Assembly (NCBI RefSeq): GCF_015223195.1
Contig: NZ_JADFUA010000002.1
Location: 186,001 to 250,000, forward strand
DNA: 64,000 bases
Origin: Chitinilyticum piscinae
GTDB taxonomy: Bacteria; Pseudomonadota; Gammaproteobacteria; Burkholderiales; Chitinibacteraceae
Reading direction: 5' to 3'
Below the pieces are notes generated by a model. It was not told the origin of the DNA, did no database searches, and saw only the letters and a list, made by a program, of their open reading frames with translations. How positions within the stretch are numbered: position 1 is the stretch's first letter; each line of letters opens with the position of its first letter. This document shows positions 38,360 to 49,950 of this stretch, one piece after another. The translations under genes were made by a program, and so were the position numbers.

Positions 38360-39328
38360 ATGAAAACCACTTTTCTCGACTTCGAGCAGCCGATTGCCGA
38401 GCTGGAAAACAAGATCGAGGAACTGCGCTTTGTGCAGGACGATTCTGCCGTCGACATTTCGGTGGAGATCTCGCACCTGGAAAAGAAAAGCCAGGAACTG
38501 ACCAAAACCATCTACGCCAAGCTGTCGCCCTGGCAGATTTCGCAGGTATCGCGCCATCCGCAGCGCCCCTATACGCTGGACTACCTCAGCGGCATCTTCA
38601 CCGATTTCGAAGAGCTGCATGGCGATCGTGCGTTTGCCGATGATCCCGCTATTGTGGGCGGCATTGCGCGGTTCAATGGTCAGTCTGTCATGGTTATCGG
38701 CCACCAGAAGGGGCGTGATACCAAGGAAAAGATCTTCCGCAATTTCGGCATGCCGCGTCCGGAAGGCTATCGCAAGGCGCTGCGCCTGATGAAGCTGGCC
38801 GAGAAATTCAATCTGCCGGTGATTACCTTTATCGACACCCCGGGTGCTTACCCCGGGATCGGTGCCGAGGAACGCGGCCAGTCCGAAGCCATCGGCCGCA
38901 ATCTTTACGAAATGGCCAAGCTGCGCGTGCCGGTGATCTGCACCGTGATTGGCGAAGGTGGTTCCGGCGGTGCGCTGGCGATTGCTGTCGGCGATACCGT
39001 GCAGATGCTGCAGTATTCGACCTATTCGGTGATTTCGCCGGAAGGCTGCGCCTCCATTCTGTTCAAGACCGCCGAGCGTGCACCGGATGCCGCTGAAATG
39101 CTGGGCATCACCGCCAACCGCCTCAAATCGCTGGGGCTGGTCGACAAGGTCATCAACGAGCCGGTTGGTGGAGCGCACCGCAATCCGGTGCAGATGATGG
39201 CATCGATGAAAAAAGCCATTGCCGATGCCCTGCGTGCCCAGCAGGAAAAATCCATCGACGACCTGCTCGAAGCACGTTTTGACCGTCTGATGAGCTATGG
39301 CCAGTTCAAGGAAGAAGCCATCGCCTGA
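38360..39328 (+). CDS. accA: Acetyl-CoA carboxylase carboxyltransferase subunit alpha
   Basis: The 322-residue subunit has family length, an N-terminal coiled segment ([17 protein letters not shown]) and the carboxyltransferase core ([30 protein letters not shown]). With AccD it transfers the carboxyl group from biotin to acetyl-CoA, the first committed step of fatty acid synthesis. GGAG lies before ATG 38360. It overlaps tilS by 32 nt, a neighbour pair also known from E. coli. Confidence 0.95.
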   Translation: MKTTFLDFEQPIAELENKIEELRFVQDDSAVDISVEISHLEKKSQELTKTIYAKLSPWQISQVSRHPQRPYTLDYLSGIFTDFEELHGDRAFADDPAIVGGIARFNGQSVMVIGHQKGRDTKEKIFRNFGMPRPEGYRKALRLMKLAEKFNLPVITFIDTPGAYPGIGAEERGQSEAIGRNLYEMAKLRVPVICTVIGEGGSGGALAIAVGDTVQMLQYSTYSVISPEGCASILFKTAERAPDAAEMLGITANRLKSLGLVDKVINEPVGGAHRNPVQMMASMKKAIADALRAQQEKSIDDLLEARFDRLMSYGQFKEEAIA

Positions 39329-40679
39329 TGCCCTGGCGGGACGGCTGGCCGACTGGTTGCGCCGCCGCCTGCCTGATTCCGCTGGCGCCCACGGTCAGCC
39401 ACTGCGCCTCTGCGTCGCCTTGTCCGGTGGACTGGATTCCATCGTGCTGCTGGATCTGCTGCAGTGCGTGGTCACTGATTTTCCCGTTCACCTCTGTGCA
39501 GTACACGTGCATCACGGCCTGCAGGCACAGGCCGATGAGTGGGTGGCCTTTGTCCGTGAGGTCTGTGCCGCACGGTCGATTGCGTTGCAGATCGAATACG
39601 CAAGGATTGGCGAGGCACCTTCCGGCATCGAAGCCGCGGCGCGGGCTGCGCGTTACGAGGCTTTTTGCCGCCAGCCTGCCGATGTGATCCTGCTGGCTCA
39701 TCACCGGAACGATCAGGCGGAGACGGTGTTGCACCACGCGCTGCGCGGCAATGGGCTGGCAGGTCTGGCCGCCATGCCGGCCGAGCGTGCGTTGCAACCG
39801 GGCTTGCAGTTGTGGCGACCCTTGCTCGACGAATCGCGCAGCACCTTGCTGGCCTGGGCGCAGCAGCGCCGGCTGGCCTGGGTGGAAGACCCCAGCAATA
39901 CCGATCAGCGTTATACCCGCAACCTCCTGCGTCAGCGTATTTTGCCTGAACTCGAGCATCATTTTCCTGCCACAGGGCGGGCGCTGGCCAGGCTGGCGCA
40001 GCATGCTGCCGAAGCCAATGGCTTGCTTGCCGAGCTGGCGCGAGACGATCTGCGGCTGGCAGTCACTGAAGGCTGGTTGGCGCCGCAGGCCCTGATGCAC
40101 GTGTCGTCAGCCCGCCAGCGCAATGCGCTGCGTTACTGGTTGCGCGAGGAGGGCTGGCAGGCCGACGCCGCGGTGTTTGAAAGCCTGTGGGTATCGGTTC
40201 AGAGCCTCGATTACGAAAGTGATCTGGCGGTATCGGTTGCCGGGTATTGCGTGCGGGCGTATCGCGGCCGGCTTTGCGTGACGCCGGCGGAGCTCCGGTC
40301 GGGCGCACCTGCGCTGCTCGACATGCCGCAGGCTGATGTGTGCCAGTTTGCCCCCGGCTGGTCACTGGGCGTGCGCTGGGACTGGCGCCCCGGTGGGATA
40401 GCCCCCTGCTGGCTGGCGCCTGGCACGAGCTTGCGCGTGCGCCGGCCCGGTGATCAACTTCGGGTGCGGGGAATGCGGCGCGAGTTCAAGCAACTGTGCC
40501 AGCAAGCCGGCATTCCGTCCTGGTTGCGGGATTGTCTGCCGGTACTGGAATGTGACGGACAGTTGCTGGCAATTGCCGGGGTGGCCGTTGATGATGCCGT
40601 CTCTGCCCGCGAGCTGGCGGGCTGGTGGCCGGAGATCGTGCCTGTGTGGCTCTCAGGCAAAGAAAAACCGCCGGTGTGA
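39297..40679 (+). CDS. tilS: tRNA(Ile)-lysidine synthase
   Basis: The 460-residue enzyme has the PP-loop [11 protein letters not shown] at about residue 42 and, further on, the TilS substrate-binding and C-terminal domains ([13 protein letters not shown]). It modifies C34 of the tRNA that reads AUA codons. The only good in-frame ATG before the PP-loop is 39297, inside accA, giving a 32-nt overlap and an N-terminal extension of about 20 residues beyond E. coli TilS. A TTG nearer the core cannot be excluded. Confidence 0.88.
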   Translation: MASSRKKPSPDALAGRLADWLRRRLPDSAGAHGQPLRLCVALSGGLDSIVLLDLLQCVVTDFPVHLCAVHVHHGLQAQADEWVAFVREVCAARSIALQIEYARIGEAPSGIEAAARAARYEAFCRQPADVILLAHHRNDQAETVLHHALRGNGLAGLAAMPAERALQPGLQLWRPLLDESRSTLLAWAQQRRLAWVEDPSNTDQRYTRNLLRQRILPELEHHFPATGRALARLAQHAAEANGLLAELARDDLRLAVTEGWLAPQALMHVSSARQRNALRYWLREEGWQADAAVFESLWVSVQSLDYESDLAVSVAGYCVRAYRGRLCVTPAELRSGAPALLDMPQADVCQFAPGWSLGVRWDWRPGGIAPCWLAPGTSLRVRRPGDQLRVRGMRREFKQLCQQAGIPSWLRDCLPVLECDGQLLAIAGVAVDDAVSARELAGWWPEIVPVWLSGKEKPPV

Positions 40680-40690
40680 CGGCGGTTTTT
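40663..40690. terminator. Bidirectional terminator between tilS and the csoR-like gene
   Basis: AAAAACCGCC and GGCGGTTTTT form a 10-bp stem around GGTGTGAC. It includes the tilS stop codon and serves both converging transcripts. Confidence 0.88.
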
Positions 40691-40708
40691 CCCGATCGCG
40701 CTGCGGCA

Positions 40709-40993
40709 TTATTTCACCAGCTGGCGAACCACTTTCAGTACTTCCTCGACAGCGGCATCGCCCTTCTTGCTGCCGATGGCGGCGTCGACGCTGACGCGGG
40801 CGTGTTCTTCCAGCAGTTGCAGCGACAAGGCATCCAGCGCATTACGGGCAGCAGTGACCTGGTGCAGAATGTCGATCGAATAGCGCTCTTCGTCGATCAT
40901 GCGGCCGACAGCCGAGACTTGGCCGTTGATGCGGTTGACGCGCTTGATCAGAGCGTCCTTGTTGGGGCGGATGGTTTTAGCGGATGACGTCAT
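40709..40993 (-). CDS. CsoR/RcnR-family regulator lacking metal-ligand cysteines
   Basis: The 94-residue all-helical protein matches the CsoR family (RVNRINGQVSAVGRMIDEERY core). In copper-sensing CsoR the ligands are Cys-x24-His-x3-Cys. Here the first cysteine position is Ser (RYSIDIL), the histidine is kept (LLEEH) and the second cysteine is Ser (HARVS). The protein has no cysteine at all. It follows copA and copZ, overlapping copZ by 17 nt, so it should be the operon's regulator, yet it could not bind Cu(I) in the known way. ATG 40993 is chosen; the open frame to 41068 runs into copZ. Confidence 0.8.
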   Translation of the reverse strand: MTSSAKTIRPNKDALIKRVNRINGQVSAVGRMIDEERYSIDILHQVTAARNALDALSLQLLEEHARVSVDAAIGSKKGDAAVEEVLKVVRQLVK

Positions 40994-41186
40994 AGCCAGC
41001 TTCCTCGATGGTGGTGATGATGGTTTCGGCCGCAATCGCGGCCGGGTCGTACGAAATGCTTGCGCCACCTGGCTGCAGTGTCACTTCGACACTGCTGACC
41101 CCGGCAAGCGCACTGACTGCGCGACTGACCGATGCGGTGCAGCCGCCACAACTCATTCCCTCGATCGTGAGGTTCAGGATTTCCAT
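40977..41186 (-). CDS. copZ: Copper chaperone, heavy-metal-associated domain
   Basis: The 69-residue protein is a single HMA domain with the Cu(I) motif MSCGGC in loop 1 and a typical ferredoxin-like fold pattern ending EEAGYDVIR. It should deliver copper to the CopA ATPase, whose stop lies 2 nt upstream. The genes copA, copZ and csoR-like form one operon. Confidence 0.9.
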   Translation of the reverse strand: MEILNLTIEGMSCGGCTASVSRAVSALAGVSSVEVTLQPGGASISYDPAAIAAETIITTIEEAGYDVIR

Positions 41187-41188
41187 CG

Positions 41189-43582
41189 CTACTCTCCTTT
41201 GATGGATGGGGAGGGGCGCCAGCGCCGCAGCAGCAGCGCATTGCTGACGACCGAAACCGAGCTCAGTGCCATTGCGGCCCCCGCCAGTACGGGGCTGAGA
41301 TAGCCCAGCGCCGCCAGCGGAATGCCCAGCACATTGTAGAAAAAGGCGAAAAACAGGTTCTGCCGGATTTTGCGCAATGTGGCGCGTGAGAGTGCCAGTG
41401 CCTGCGGCAGATGCGCGGGATCGCTGTGCATCAGGGTGACATCGGCGGTTTCGAGTGCGGCGTCGGCGCCGCTGCGCATGGCAAAGCTCACGTCGGCGCT
41501 CGCCAGCGCCGGGGCGTCGTTGACCCCGTCACCGACCATGCCGACGATCCGGCCTGCGCGTTGCAATTCCTGTACTACGGCGGCTTTGCCTGCGGGCAGG
41601 ACTCCCGCGCGGACTTCGGCGATGCCGAGCTCGCCGGCAATCGCCAGTGCGGTGGCGGGCAGGTCGCCGGTCAGCATCACTACGTGGATATGGCGTGAAT
41701 CCAGTTCGGCCACTGCAGCCTTGCTGCTGGCGCGCGGAGTGTCGCGCAGCGCAAACAGCGCGGCGAGCTCGCCATTGCACTGCATGCCGATCACGGTGCA
41801 GCCGCGGCTCGCCGCAGCGGCAGTCCAGTCGCTCGCCGCTTGCGGCCAGCTGCCCAGCCATTCCGGTTTGCCGATGCGCAACTCCTGGCCGGCGACACGT
41901 GCCAAGATGCCTTGTCCGGGTGTGGCCTGCAGCGCCTCGGTGGGCAGGAGCGGCAGGCCGCGAGCTTGCGCTTCTCCCAGCAGGGCATGTGCAAGCGGAT
42001 GTTCCGAGCCGGCCTCGGCGCTGGCGGCTAGCTGCAGCAGGCTGTCTGCACTGGCCGTTGTCAGCGGCTGGATGGCTTCGACGGCCGGCTTGCCGGTGGT
42101 CAGTGTGCCGGTCTTGTCCATCACCAGCGTGGTGAGGCGGGCCGCGTGCTCGAGAGCCGTTGCGTTGCGGAACAGCAGGCCGTGCCGGGCACCTATCCCC
42201 ATGCCGACCATTACGGCGGTGGGCGTGGCCAGCCCCAGTGCACAGGGGCAGGCGATGACCAGCACTGCAACGGCATGCAAAGTCGCGGTCAGCCAGTCGC
42301 GGGTGATGAGTCCGGTCAGCAGGAATGTAAGCAGGGCGATGCCCAGTACGGCGGGCACAAAAATCGCGGCAATCCGGTCGGCCAGCGCCTGGATCGGCGC
42401 TTTGGAATTCTGCGCGCTGCGCACCAGTTGCAGCATTTCCGCCAGTTGTGTCTGGCCTGCAATCCCCTCGGCGCGGATGCGCAACATGCCTTCAATATTG
42501 CGGGTGCCGGCAAACACGCGATTGCCGGCGGTTTTGCTCACCGGCAGAGGTTCGCCAGTCAGCAGGGCTTCATCGATTGCGGCACTGCCATCGAGCACCG
42601 TGCCGTCGACAGCGACCTGTTCGCCATGGCGGACGATGACGACATCGCCGTGGCGCAGCTGGCTGATCGGTAGTTCGACGAGCTGGCCATCGCGCTCGGT
42701 ACGTGCGGTGCGGGGTTGCAGCGCCAGCAGCTCGCCCATGGCATCGGCGGTGCGGCGCTTGGCGCGCGCCTCCAGCAGCTTGCCCAGCAGTACCAGCGTG
42801 ATGATGGTGGCGCTGGCTTCGAAATACATCGGCATGTCATGCCGTCCGGCCAGCGTGATTGCGGCGCTCAGCCCCCAGGCGACGCTGGTGCCCAGCGCTA
42901 CCAGCACATCCATATTGGCGCCGCCGCTGCGCAGCGCATGCCAGGCGCCGCGGTAAAAGCGCCATCCGGCGATAAATTGCACTACGCTGGCCAGCACCAG
43001 CTGCCATTCTCGGGTCAGCAGGTGGCCGTGCCCTGCAAACATCGCGGCCATTTCCAGCATGAAGGGCAGGGTGCAGCCCAGCGCCAGTGCGAATAGTGGC
43101 AGCTCGCGATTGTTTGTCGGGGTATGGCCCGTTAGGCCAGCATTTTCAATGGCTTTGGCGGTATACCCGGTTTTCTCGATTACCCGGATGACGTCTGCGG
43201 TACTCAGTGTCCCCGCAGGGATGCTCAGGGTGGCGGTGTTGCTGGCCAGATTCACATTGGCGCTGGCACCAGGCAGTCGCGACAGCGCGGCTTCGATGCG
43301 GCTGGCGCAGGCCGCGCAGGTCATGCCCTGGATGTCCAGTTCCAGCGTGCTTTGGGGAACGGAAAAACCGGCCTTGCCGATTGCCGCCAGCGCATCGCCA
43401 AGGCTGGCGGTGCCCGTGAGGGTCAGCTCGGCGGACTCGCTGGCAAAGCTGACGCTCGCGTCGATGCCGGCTTGCCGCTTGAGTACTTTTTCCAGCCGTG
43501 CCGCGCATGCGGCGCAGGTCATCCCGCTGATGGGCAGCGTGTGATGCCGGCTGGTGTCGGAAGGTGATGGTGATATACCCAT
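41189..43582 (-). CDS. copA: Copper-exporting P1B-type ATPase
   Basis: The 797-residue ATPase has two N-terminal HMA domains (MTCAACAARLEK near residue 21, MTCAACASRIEA near residue 88), a TGE actuator loop, the CPC membrane motif (CPCALGLATP), DKTGTLT with the phosphorylated Asp, and GDGVNDAPAL. It exports Cu(I) from the cytoplasm. Start 43582 (ATGGGTATATC) is chosen as the nearest before the first HMA. A possible -35/-10 pair (TTGTAT, 17 bp, TACCAT) ends 7 nt before this ATG, so the transcript may be leaderless. A longer frame to 43876 would run into folA. Confidence 0.93.
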   Translation of the reverse strand: MGISPSPSDTSRHHTLPISGMTCAACAARLEKVLKRQAGIDASVSFASESAELTLTGTASLGDALAAIGKAGFSVPQSTLELDIQGMTCAACASRIEAALSRLPGASANVNLASNTATLSIPAGTLSTADVIRVIEKTGYTAKAIENAGLTGHTPTNNRELPLFALALGCTLPFMLEMAAMFAGHGHLLTREWQLVLASVVQFIAGWRFYRGAWHALRSGGANMDVLVALGTSVAWGLSAAITLAGRHDMPMYFEASATIITLVLLGKLLEARAKRRTADAMGELLALQPRTARTERDGQLVELPISQLRHGDVVIVRHGEQVAVDGTVLDGSAAIDEALLTGEPLPVSKTAGNRVFAGTRNIEGMLRIRAEGIAGQTQLAEMLQLVRSAQNSKAPIQALADRIAAIFVPAVLGIALLTFLLTGLITRDWLTATLHAVAVLVIACPCALGLATPTAVMVGMGIGARHGLLFRNATALEHAARLTTLVMDKTGTLTTGKPAVEAIQPLTTASADSLLQLAASAEAGSEHPLAHALLGEAQARGLPLLPTEALQATPGQGILARVAGQELRIGKPEWLGSWPQAASDWTAAAASRGCTVIGMQCNGELAALFALRDTPRASSKAAVAELDSRHIHVVMLTGDLPATALAIAGELGIAEVRAGVLPAGKAAVVQELQRAGRIVGMVGDGVNDAPALASADVSFAMRSGADAALETADVTLMHSDPAHLPQALALSRATLRKIRQNLFFAFFYNVLGIPLAALGYLSPVLAGAAMALSSVSVVSNALLLRRWRPSPSIKGE

Positions 43583-43739
43583 GCCAAGTATGGTATGACG
43601 CGCAGAGCCTCTATACAAGCCAAGTTTGGGCTTATCCCCATGATTTTCGGTATTTTCCGCCGAACGTGATGACTGGCGGACTTTCCCCCTGGGCATGCCC
43701 TGCGGGTACACTGTGGCTTTTGCTGTTCGGAGTTGTTTG

Positions 43740-44216
43740 ATGAAGCTGGCCATGATTGCCGCCGTCGCCCGTAACGGGGTCATCGGAGTGGAAAACCGCC
43801 TGCCGTTCCGCCTGCCTGCGGATCTGAAGCGCTTCAAGGCGCTGACCATGGGTGCGCCCATGATCATGGGGCGCAAGACCTTTGAATCGCTGCCCGGCCT
43901 GCTGCCGGGGCGCCGTCATCTGGTCATCAGCCGCAATACCGGTTGGCAGGTCGAAGGGGCGGAAGTGTTTGCTTCGCTGGATGAGGCGCTCGCAGCCTGT
44001 GGCGCAGCAGAGACAGCGTTCATTATTGGTGGCGGTGAAATCTACCGGCTGGCGCTGCCACGCGCCGATCTGCTTTTTATTACCGAGGTAGACGCCGCGC
44101 CGGAGGGCGATACGACATTCCCCGAGATCGGTGCCGAGTGGCAGTTGCTTGGTCGCAGCGAAGCGCAAACGGCGCCTGATGGCACAGTCTTTCATTTTTG
44201 CGATTACCGGCGCTGA
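43740..44216 (+). CDS. folA: Dihydrofolate reductase
   Basis: The 158-residue enzyme has IAAVARNGVIGVENRLPF at the N-terminus, the catalytic acid in LPADLKRF and MIMGRKTFESLP in the cofactor region. It reduces dihydrofolate to tetrahydrofolate. The usual Trp before the catalytic loop (LPW) is Phe here. GGAG is about 8 nt before ATG 43740. It is divergent from copA over a 157-bp gap. Confidence 0.94.
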   Translation: MKLAMIAAVARNGVIGVENRLPFRLPADLKRFKALTMGAPMIMGRKTFESLPGLLPGRRHLVISRNTGWQVEGAEVFASLDEALAACGAAETAFIIGGGEIYRLALPRADLLFITEVDAAPEGDTTFPEIGAEWQLLGRSEAQTAPDGTVFHFCDYRR

Positions 44217-44330
44217 TCGCGCCGCCCTTGCGGAAATCCCGCAAGGCGCTGCAGCGGGTCTTCGGGCACTATCTGGGTTTTGCTTTGATAGTATGCGGGC
44301 AATGCGTCCATTGCCCGGGGACAGGTGACC

Positions 44331-45821
44331 ATGACGACAACCACCGACGCGGCCGGTCAGCCGCACCTGCGGCGCAGCCTGAAGGCGCGCCACCTCACCA
44401 TGATCGCGATCGGTGGCTCGATCGGCACCGGGCTCTTTGTGGCGTCCGGCGCGACGGTGGCCAATGCCGGCCCCGGCGGCGCCATCCTCGGCTACATGCT
44501 CATCGGCCTGATGGTGTATTTCCTGATGACGAGTTTGGGCGAACTGGCCGCCTACATGCCGGTTTCCGGTTCGTTTGCGACCTATGGCGCCCGCTTTGTC
44601 GATCCGGCCTTCGGTTTCGCACTGGGCTGGAACTACTGGTACAACTGGGCGGTGACGATTGCTGTCGAACTGGTGGCCGCGCAGCTGATCATGGCCTACT
44701 GGTTTCCCGACGTGCCCGGCATGTACTGGAGTGCGGCGTTCCTCGCGATCATGTTCAGCCTGAACTACATCTCGGTCAAAGGCTTTGGCGAGGCTGAGTA
44801 CTGGTGTTCGCTGATCAAGGTTGTCACCGTGCTGGTGTTCATTGGTACCGGGCTGGCGATGATCTTCGGCATCCTCAAGGGAGGGGAGCAGGCTGGCTGG
44901 CACAATCTGACCATGGGTGAAGCACCTTTTGTCGGTGGCCTGCAGGCCATGATCGGCGTGATGATGGTGGCGGGCTTTTCCTTCCAGGGTACCGAGCTGA
45001 TCGGGGTTGCGGCCGGTGAGTCGGAAAATCCGCACAAAACCATTCCGCGAGCGATCAAGCAGGTGTTCTGGCGAATCCTGCTGTTCTATGTGATCGCGAT
45101 CTTCCTGATCGGCCTCCTGATTCCCTATACCGACCCCAAGCTGCTGAAGAACGGCATCGAGGATATTGGCCTGAGCCCGTTCACGCTGGTCTTCGAGCAC
45201 GCCGGTCTGGCCTTTGCCGCCGCGCTGATGAACGCAGTCATCCTCACTGCCATTCTGTCCGCTGGCAACTCGGGGATGTATGCGTCCACGCGCATGCTCT
45301 ACACCATGGCAACCGAGGGCCGTGCGCCGAAGATCTTTGCGAAGCTCTCGGCCAACGGCGTGCCGCGCAACGCACTGTATGCGACCACGGTGGTCGGCAT
45401 GCTGTGTTTCCTGACCGCGCTGGGCAAGGACCAGAGCATCTATCTCTGGTTGCTGAACCTGTCGGGGATGACCGGTTTCATTGCCTGGCTGGGGATTGCG
45501 ATCAGTCATTACCGCTTCCGCAAGGGCTTTATTGCGCAGGGGCACAGTCTGGACGAGCTGCCGTACCGCTCGCCCTTTTTCCCCTGGGGGCCGCTGTTTG
45601 CCTTTGCCCTGTGTGTGCTGGTGATGACGGGGCAAAACTATCAGGCCTTCATGGCTGACCGGATCGACTGGCTGGGGATTGTGGCGACCTATGTCGGCAT
45701 TCCGCTGTTCGTGCTGATCTGGTGGGGCTATCGCCTGAAGCATCGCACCCGCTTCGTGCGCTACGAGGAGATGAGCTTCGCGGATGCCGACGAGGCACTG
45801 CTGCATAGCGAAAAACGTTGA
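44331..45821 (+). CDS. lysP: Lysine-specific permease
   Basis: The 496-residue APC-family transporter has 12 membrane helices and is strikingly like E. coli LysP over its whole length (KARHLTMIAIGGSIGTGLF, FQGTELIGVAAGESENP, LSAGNSGMYASTRMLYT). It imports lysine with protons; in E. coli it also gates the CadC response. ATG 44331 has ACAGG 5 nt upstream and is preferred over GTG 44325. It is followed by a long terminator hairpin. Confidence 0.9.
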   Translation: MTTTTDAAGQPHLRRSLKARHLTMIAIGGSIGTGLFVASGATVANAGPGGAILGYMLIGLMVYFLMTSLGELAAYMPVSGSFATYGARFVDPAFGFALGWNYWYNWAVTIAVELVAAQLIMAYWFPDVPGMYWSAAFLAIMFSLNYISVKGFGEAEYWCSLIKVVTVLVFIGTGLAMIFGILKGGEQAGWHNLTMGEAPFVGGLQAMIGVMMVAGFSFQGTELIGVAAGESENPHKTIPRAIKQVFWRILLFYVIAIFLIGLLIPYTDPKLLKNGIEDIGLSPFTLVFEHAGLAFAAALMNAVILTAILSAGNSGMYASTRMLYTMATEGRAPKIFAKLSANGVPRNALYATTVVGMLCFLTALGKDQSIYLWLLNLSGMTGFIAWLGIAISHYRFRKGFIAQGHSLDELPYRSPFFPWGPLFAFALCVLVMTGQNYQAFMADRIDWLGIVATYVGIPLFVLIWWGYRLKHRTRFVRYEEMSFADADEALLHSEKR

Positions 45822-45838
45822 TCAGCCTGTAAAACGCC

Positions 45839-45900
45839 AACGGGTATCTACCTTAAACCGTTATTTGATGATGGTTATAGGTGGATACCCGTTTGTTTTT
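45839..45900 (+). terminator. Long terminator hairpin after lysP
   Basis: Two 14-nt arms (AACGGGTATCTACC at 45839-45852 and GGTGGATACCCGTT at 45880-45893) pair fully with one G-U. They enclose a 27-nt AT-rich loop and are followed by TGTTTTT. The arms are built on GGGTATC. Confidence 0.82.
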
Positions 45901-46204
45901 GCCCGCCTAGTGAAAATTACGCAGAAACTGGCGTAAATTTGCACGTTGCCACAATCGCTGAACTGTGTATGTTGTGTTTGTTTCTAGCGCATTGATTTTC
46001 AATGGTTATTTATGGTTTTTCGCTTTCTTTCATGCGGTGAAGGGGATTGCAGCAGACATGGGCTGATGACTGCGGCATTTTTCTGGGCTGGGTGATGCTT
46101 TTAGGCCACATTGGGCTGCTATCGTGAGGCGGTAATTTTCCGGCGAAGCCATTCCCAGCCTCGTGGTGCAATGCACTCGCTTTTTGACACGAGGAGTGCA
46201 TTAC
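45901..46204 (+). promoter_or_regulatory. Porin upstream region with RBS hairpin
   Basis: This 304-bp gene-free leader contains the inverted repeat TTACGC-N8-GCGTAA (about 45918-45937), a possible operator. At its end, AATGCACTC (46170-46178) can pair perfectly with GAGTGCATT (46194-46202), which contains the Shine-Dalgarno GGAG just before the porin ATG. A smaller hairpin, GTGCA-A-TGCAC (46166-46176), competes for the same 5' arm. This suggests control of porin translation by RNA structure. Confidence 0.5.
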
Positions 46205-47278
46205 ATGTTCAAACGTATTCTGCTGGCGAGCGCAATTGCTTCCGCCTTTGCGGTTCCGGCCATGGCCGAAGTGTCCATCAGCGGCTCGGCCGAAATGGAC
46301 TTTTTCTACCGCACTAACAACACCGTGGATGGTGATGGCAAGTTCCTGCAGGAAATCGCCATCGTGATCAACGTGGATGGCAAGGACAAGCTGGACAACG
46401 GCAATACGCTGTCCTGGCGCCTGGCACAAAAGGTCGCTACCCCGGATCGTTTTGATGCCTGGGGTATCCGCGAGGCATGGATCGGTTACAGCGGTGACTG
46501 GGGTTCGCTGAAGTTCGGTAACCAGTTCTCCAATACCTATCTGATCCAGGACTGGCCGTATGGCTCCAAGGGCTTCTCCGGCACCATGGGTGAAGTTGCC
46601 AACGTCGGCTTTGGCCAGGGCATTTCCTATACCTCGCCGACGTTTGCCGGCATGAACGTATCGGCGGCCTATGACTTCGGCGATAACGTTGGTCAGGATG
46701 TCTACGCTTGGGAAACTACCCTGCAAGGCGCCTGGGGCAACTTCAATCTGGATGCCGGTTACTACCGCTCCGAAAACGGCAAGCCGGTTCCGGCGGGGCG
46801 TGACTGGTCCGGCGCCACGGCGTCCTCCACTCGTCCGAACGGCCTGACCGAAGCCAACGGCGACAGCTATGCCAACTGGATCGTTGGTGGTCGTGCCCAG
46901 TTCGGTGACTTCGGTCTGCGTGCCGCGGTGCGTGGCATGGAAGACACCACAGCCGGTGTTGATACGACGGCCATCGGTTATCTGGTCGGCGGCACCTACA
47001 GCATGGGCAAGCATGCGCTGAGCCTGGGCTATATGTATCAGGAAGCCGAAAAGGATGGCATCAGCCACGCCAACAACGATTTCCAGACCATTGGTTTCCA
47101 GTGGGATTACGCGCTGTCCAAGAACACCGGCGCCTTCCTGCAGGTTCGTCACAATATGGTTGGTGAGGGCTGGAACACCAATACCGCGGGCACTTCCATC
47201 TGGCAGAATGCTGATGGCATGGCAGGCGGCCAGGATAACGCCACCCGTATCCTGATCGGTACCTGGACTGGTTTCTAA
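46205..47278 (+). CDS. Gram-negative porin (porin_4 type)
   Basis: The 357-residue outer-membrane protein has a 20-residue signal peptide (cleavage at AMA-EVS), the typical first strand (VSISGSAEMDFFYR), alternating beta-strands, and ends in an aromatic residue (GTWTGF), the BAM recognition signal. It is likely a trimeric 16-strand general porin. ATG 46205 is right after the Shine-Dalgarno GAGGAG. Codon choice looks strongly biased, as expected for an abundant protein. Confidence 0.9.
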   Translation: MFKRILLASAIASAFAVPAMAEVSISGSAEMDFFYRTNNTVDGDGKFLQEIAIVINVDGKDKLDNGNTLSWRLAQKVATPDRFDAWGIREAWIGYSGDWGSLKFGNQFSNTYLIQDWPYGSKGFSGTMGEVANVGFGQGISYTSPTFAGMNVSAAYDFGDNVGQDVYAWETTLQGAWGNFNLDAGYYRSENGKPVPAGRDWSGATASSTRPNGLTEANGDSYANWIVGGRAQFGDFGLRAAVRGMEDTTAGVDTTAIGYLVGGTYSMGKHALSLGYMYQEAEKDGISHANNDFQTIGFQWDYALSKNTGAFLQVRHNMVGEGWNTNTAGTSIWQNADGMAGGQDNATRILIGTWTGF

Positions 47279-47292
47279 GCCACTCCTACCCA

Positions 47293-47324
47293 GCAAAAAA
47301 CCCGCGCTTGCGCGGGTTTTTTGC
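47293..47324. terminator. Strong terminator after the porin
   Basis: A 15-bp perfect stem (GCAAAAAACCCGCGC and its complement, TT loop) has A- and T-runs on each side and works in both directions. Confidence 0.93.
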
Positions 47325-47418
47325 TGTCGCTGCCGCTGGTGATCTGCTCGGGTTTATCCGGATAGGTGCAGTCACAGTGCTTTGCTACAGTGAATCACGA
47401 CTTTTCGTGTGAGAACCC

Positions 47419-49940
<2,522 letters not shown>

Positions 49941-49950
49941 GTACCGCCGC

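Noticed and set aside
41189-43876. 895-residue version of CopA
   Set aside because: The extra N-terminal 98 codons would run into folA on the opposite strand and have no family match; start 43582 fits.
43632-45806. 724-codon minus-strand frame opposite folA and lysP
   Set aside because: Composition (His/Gln/Arg-rich) is typical of antisense frames; lysP and folA on the plus strand are unmistakable.
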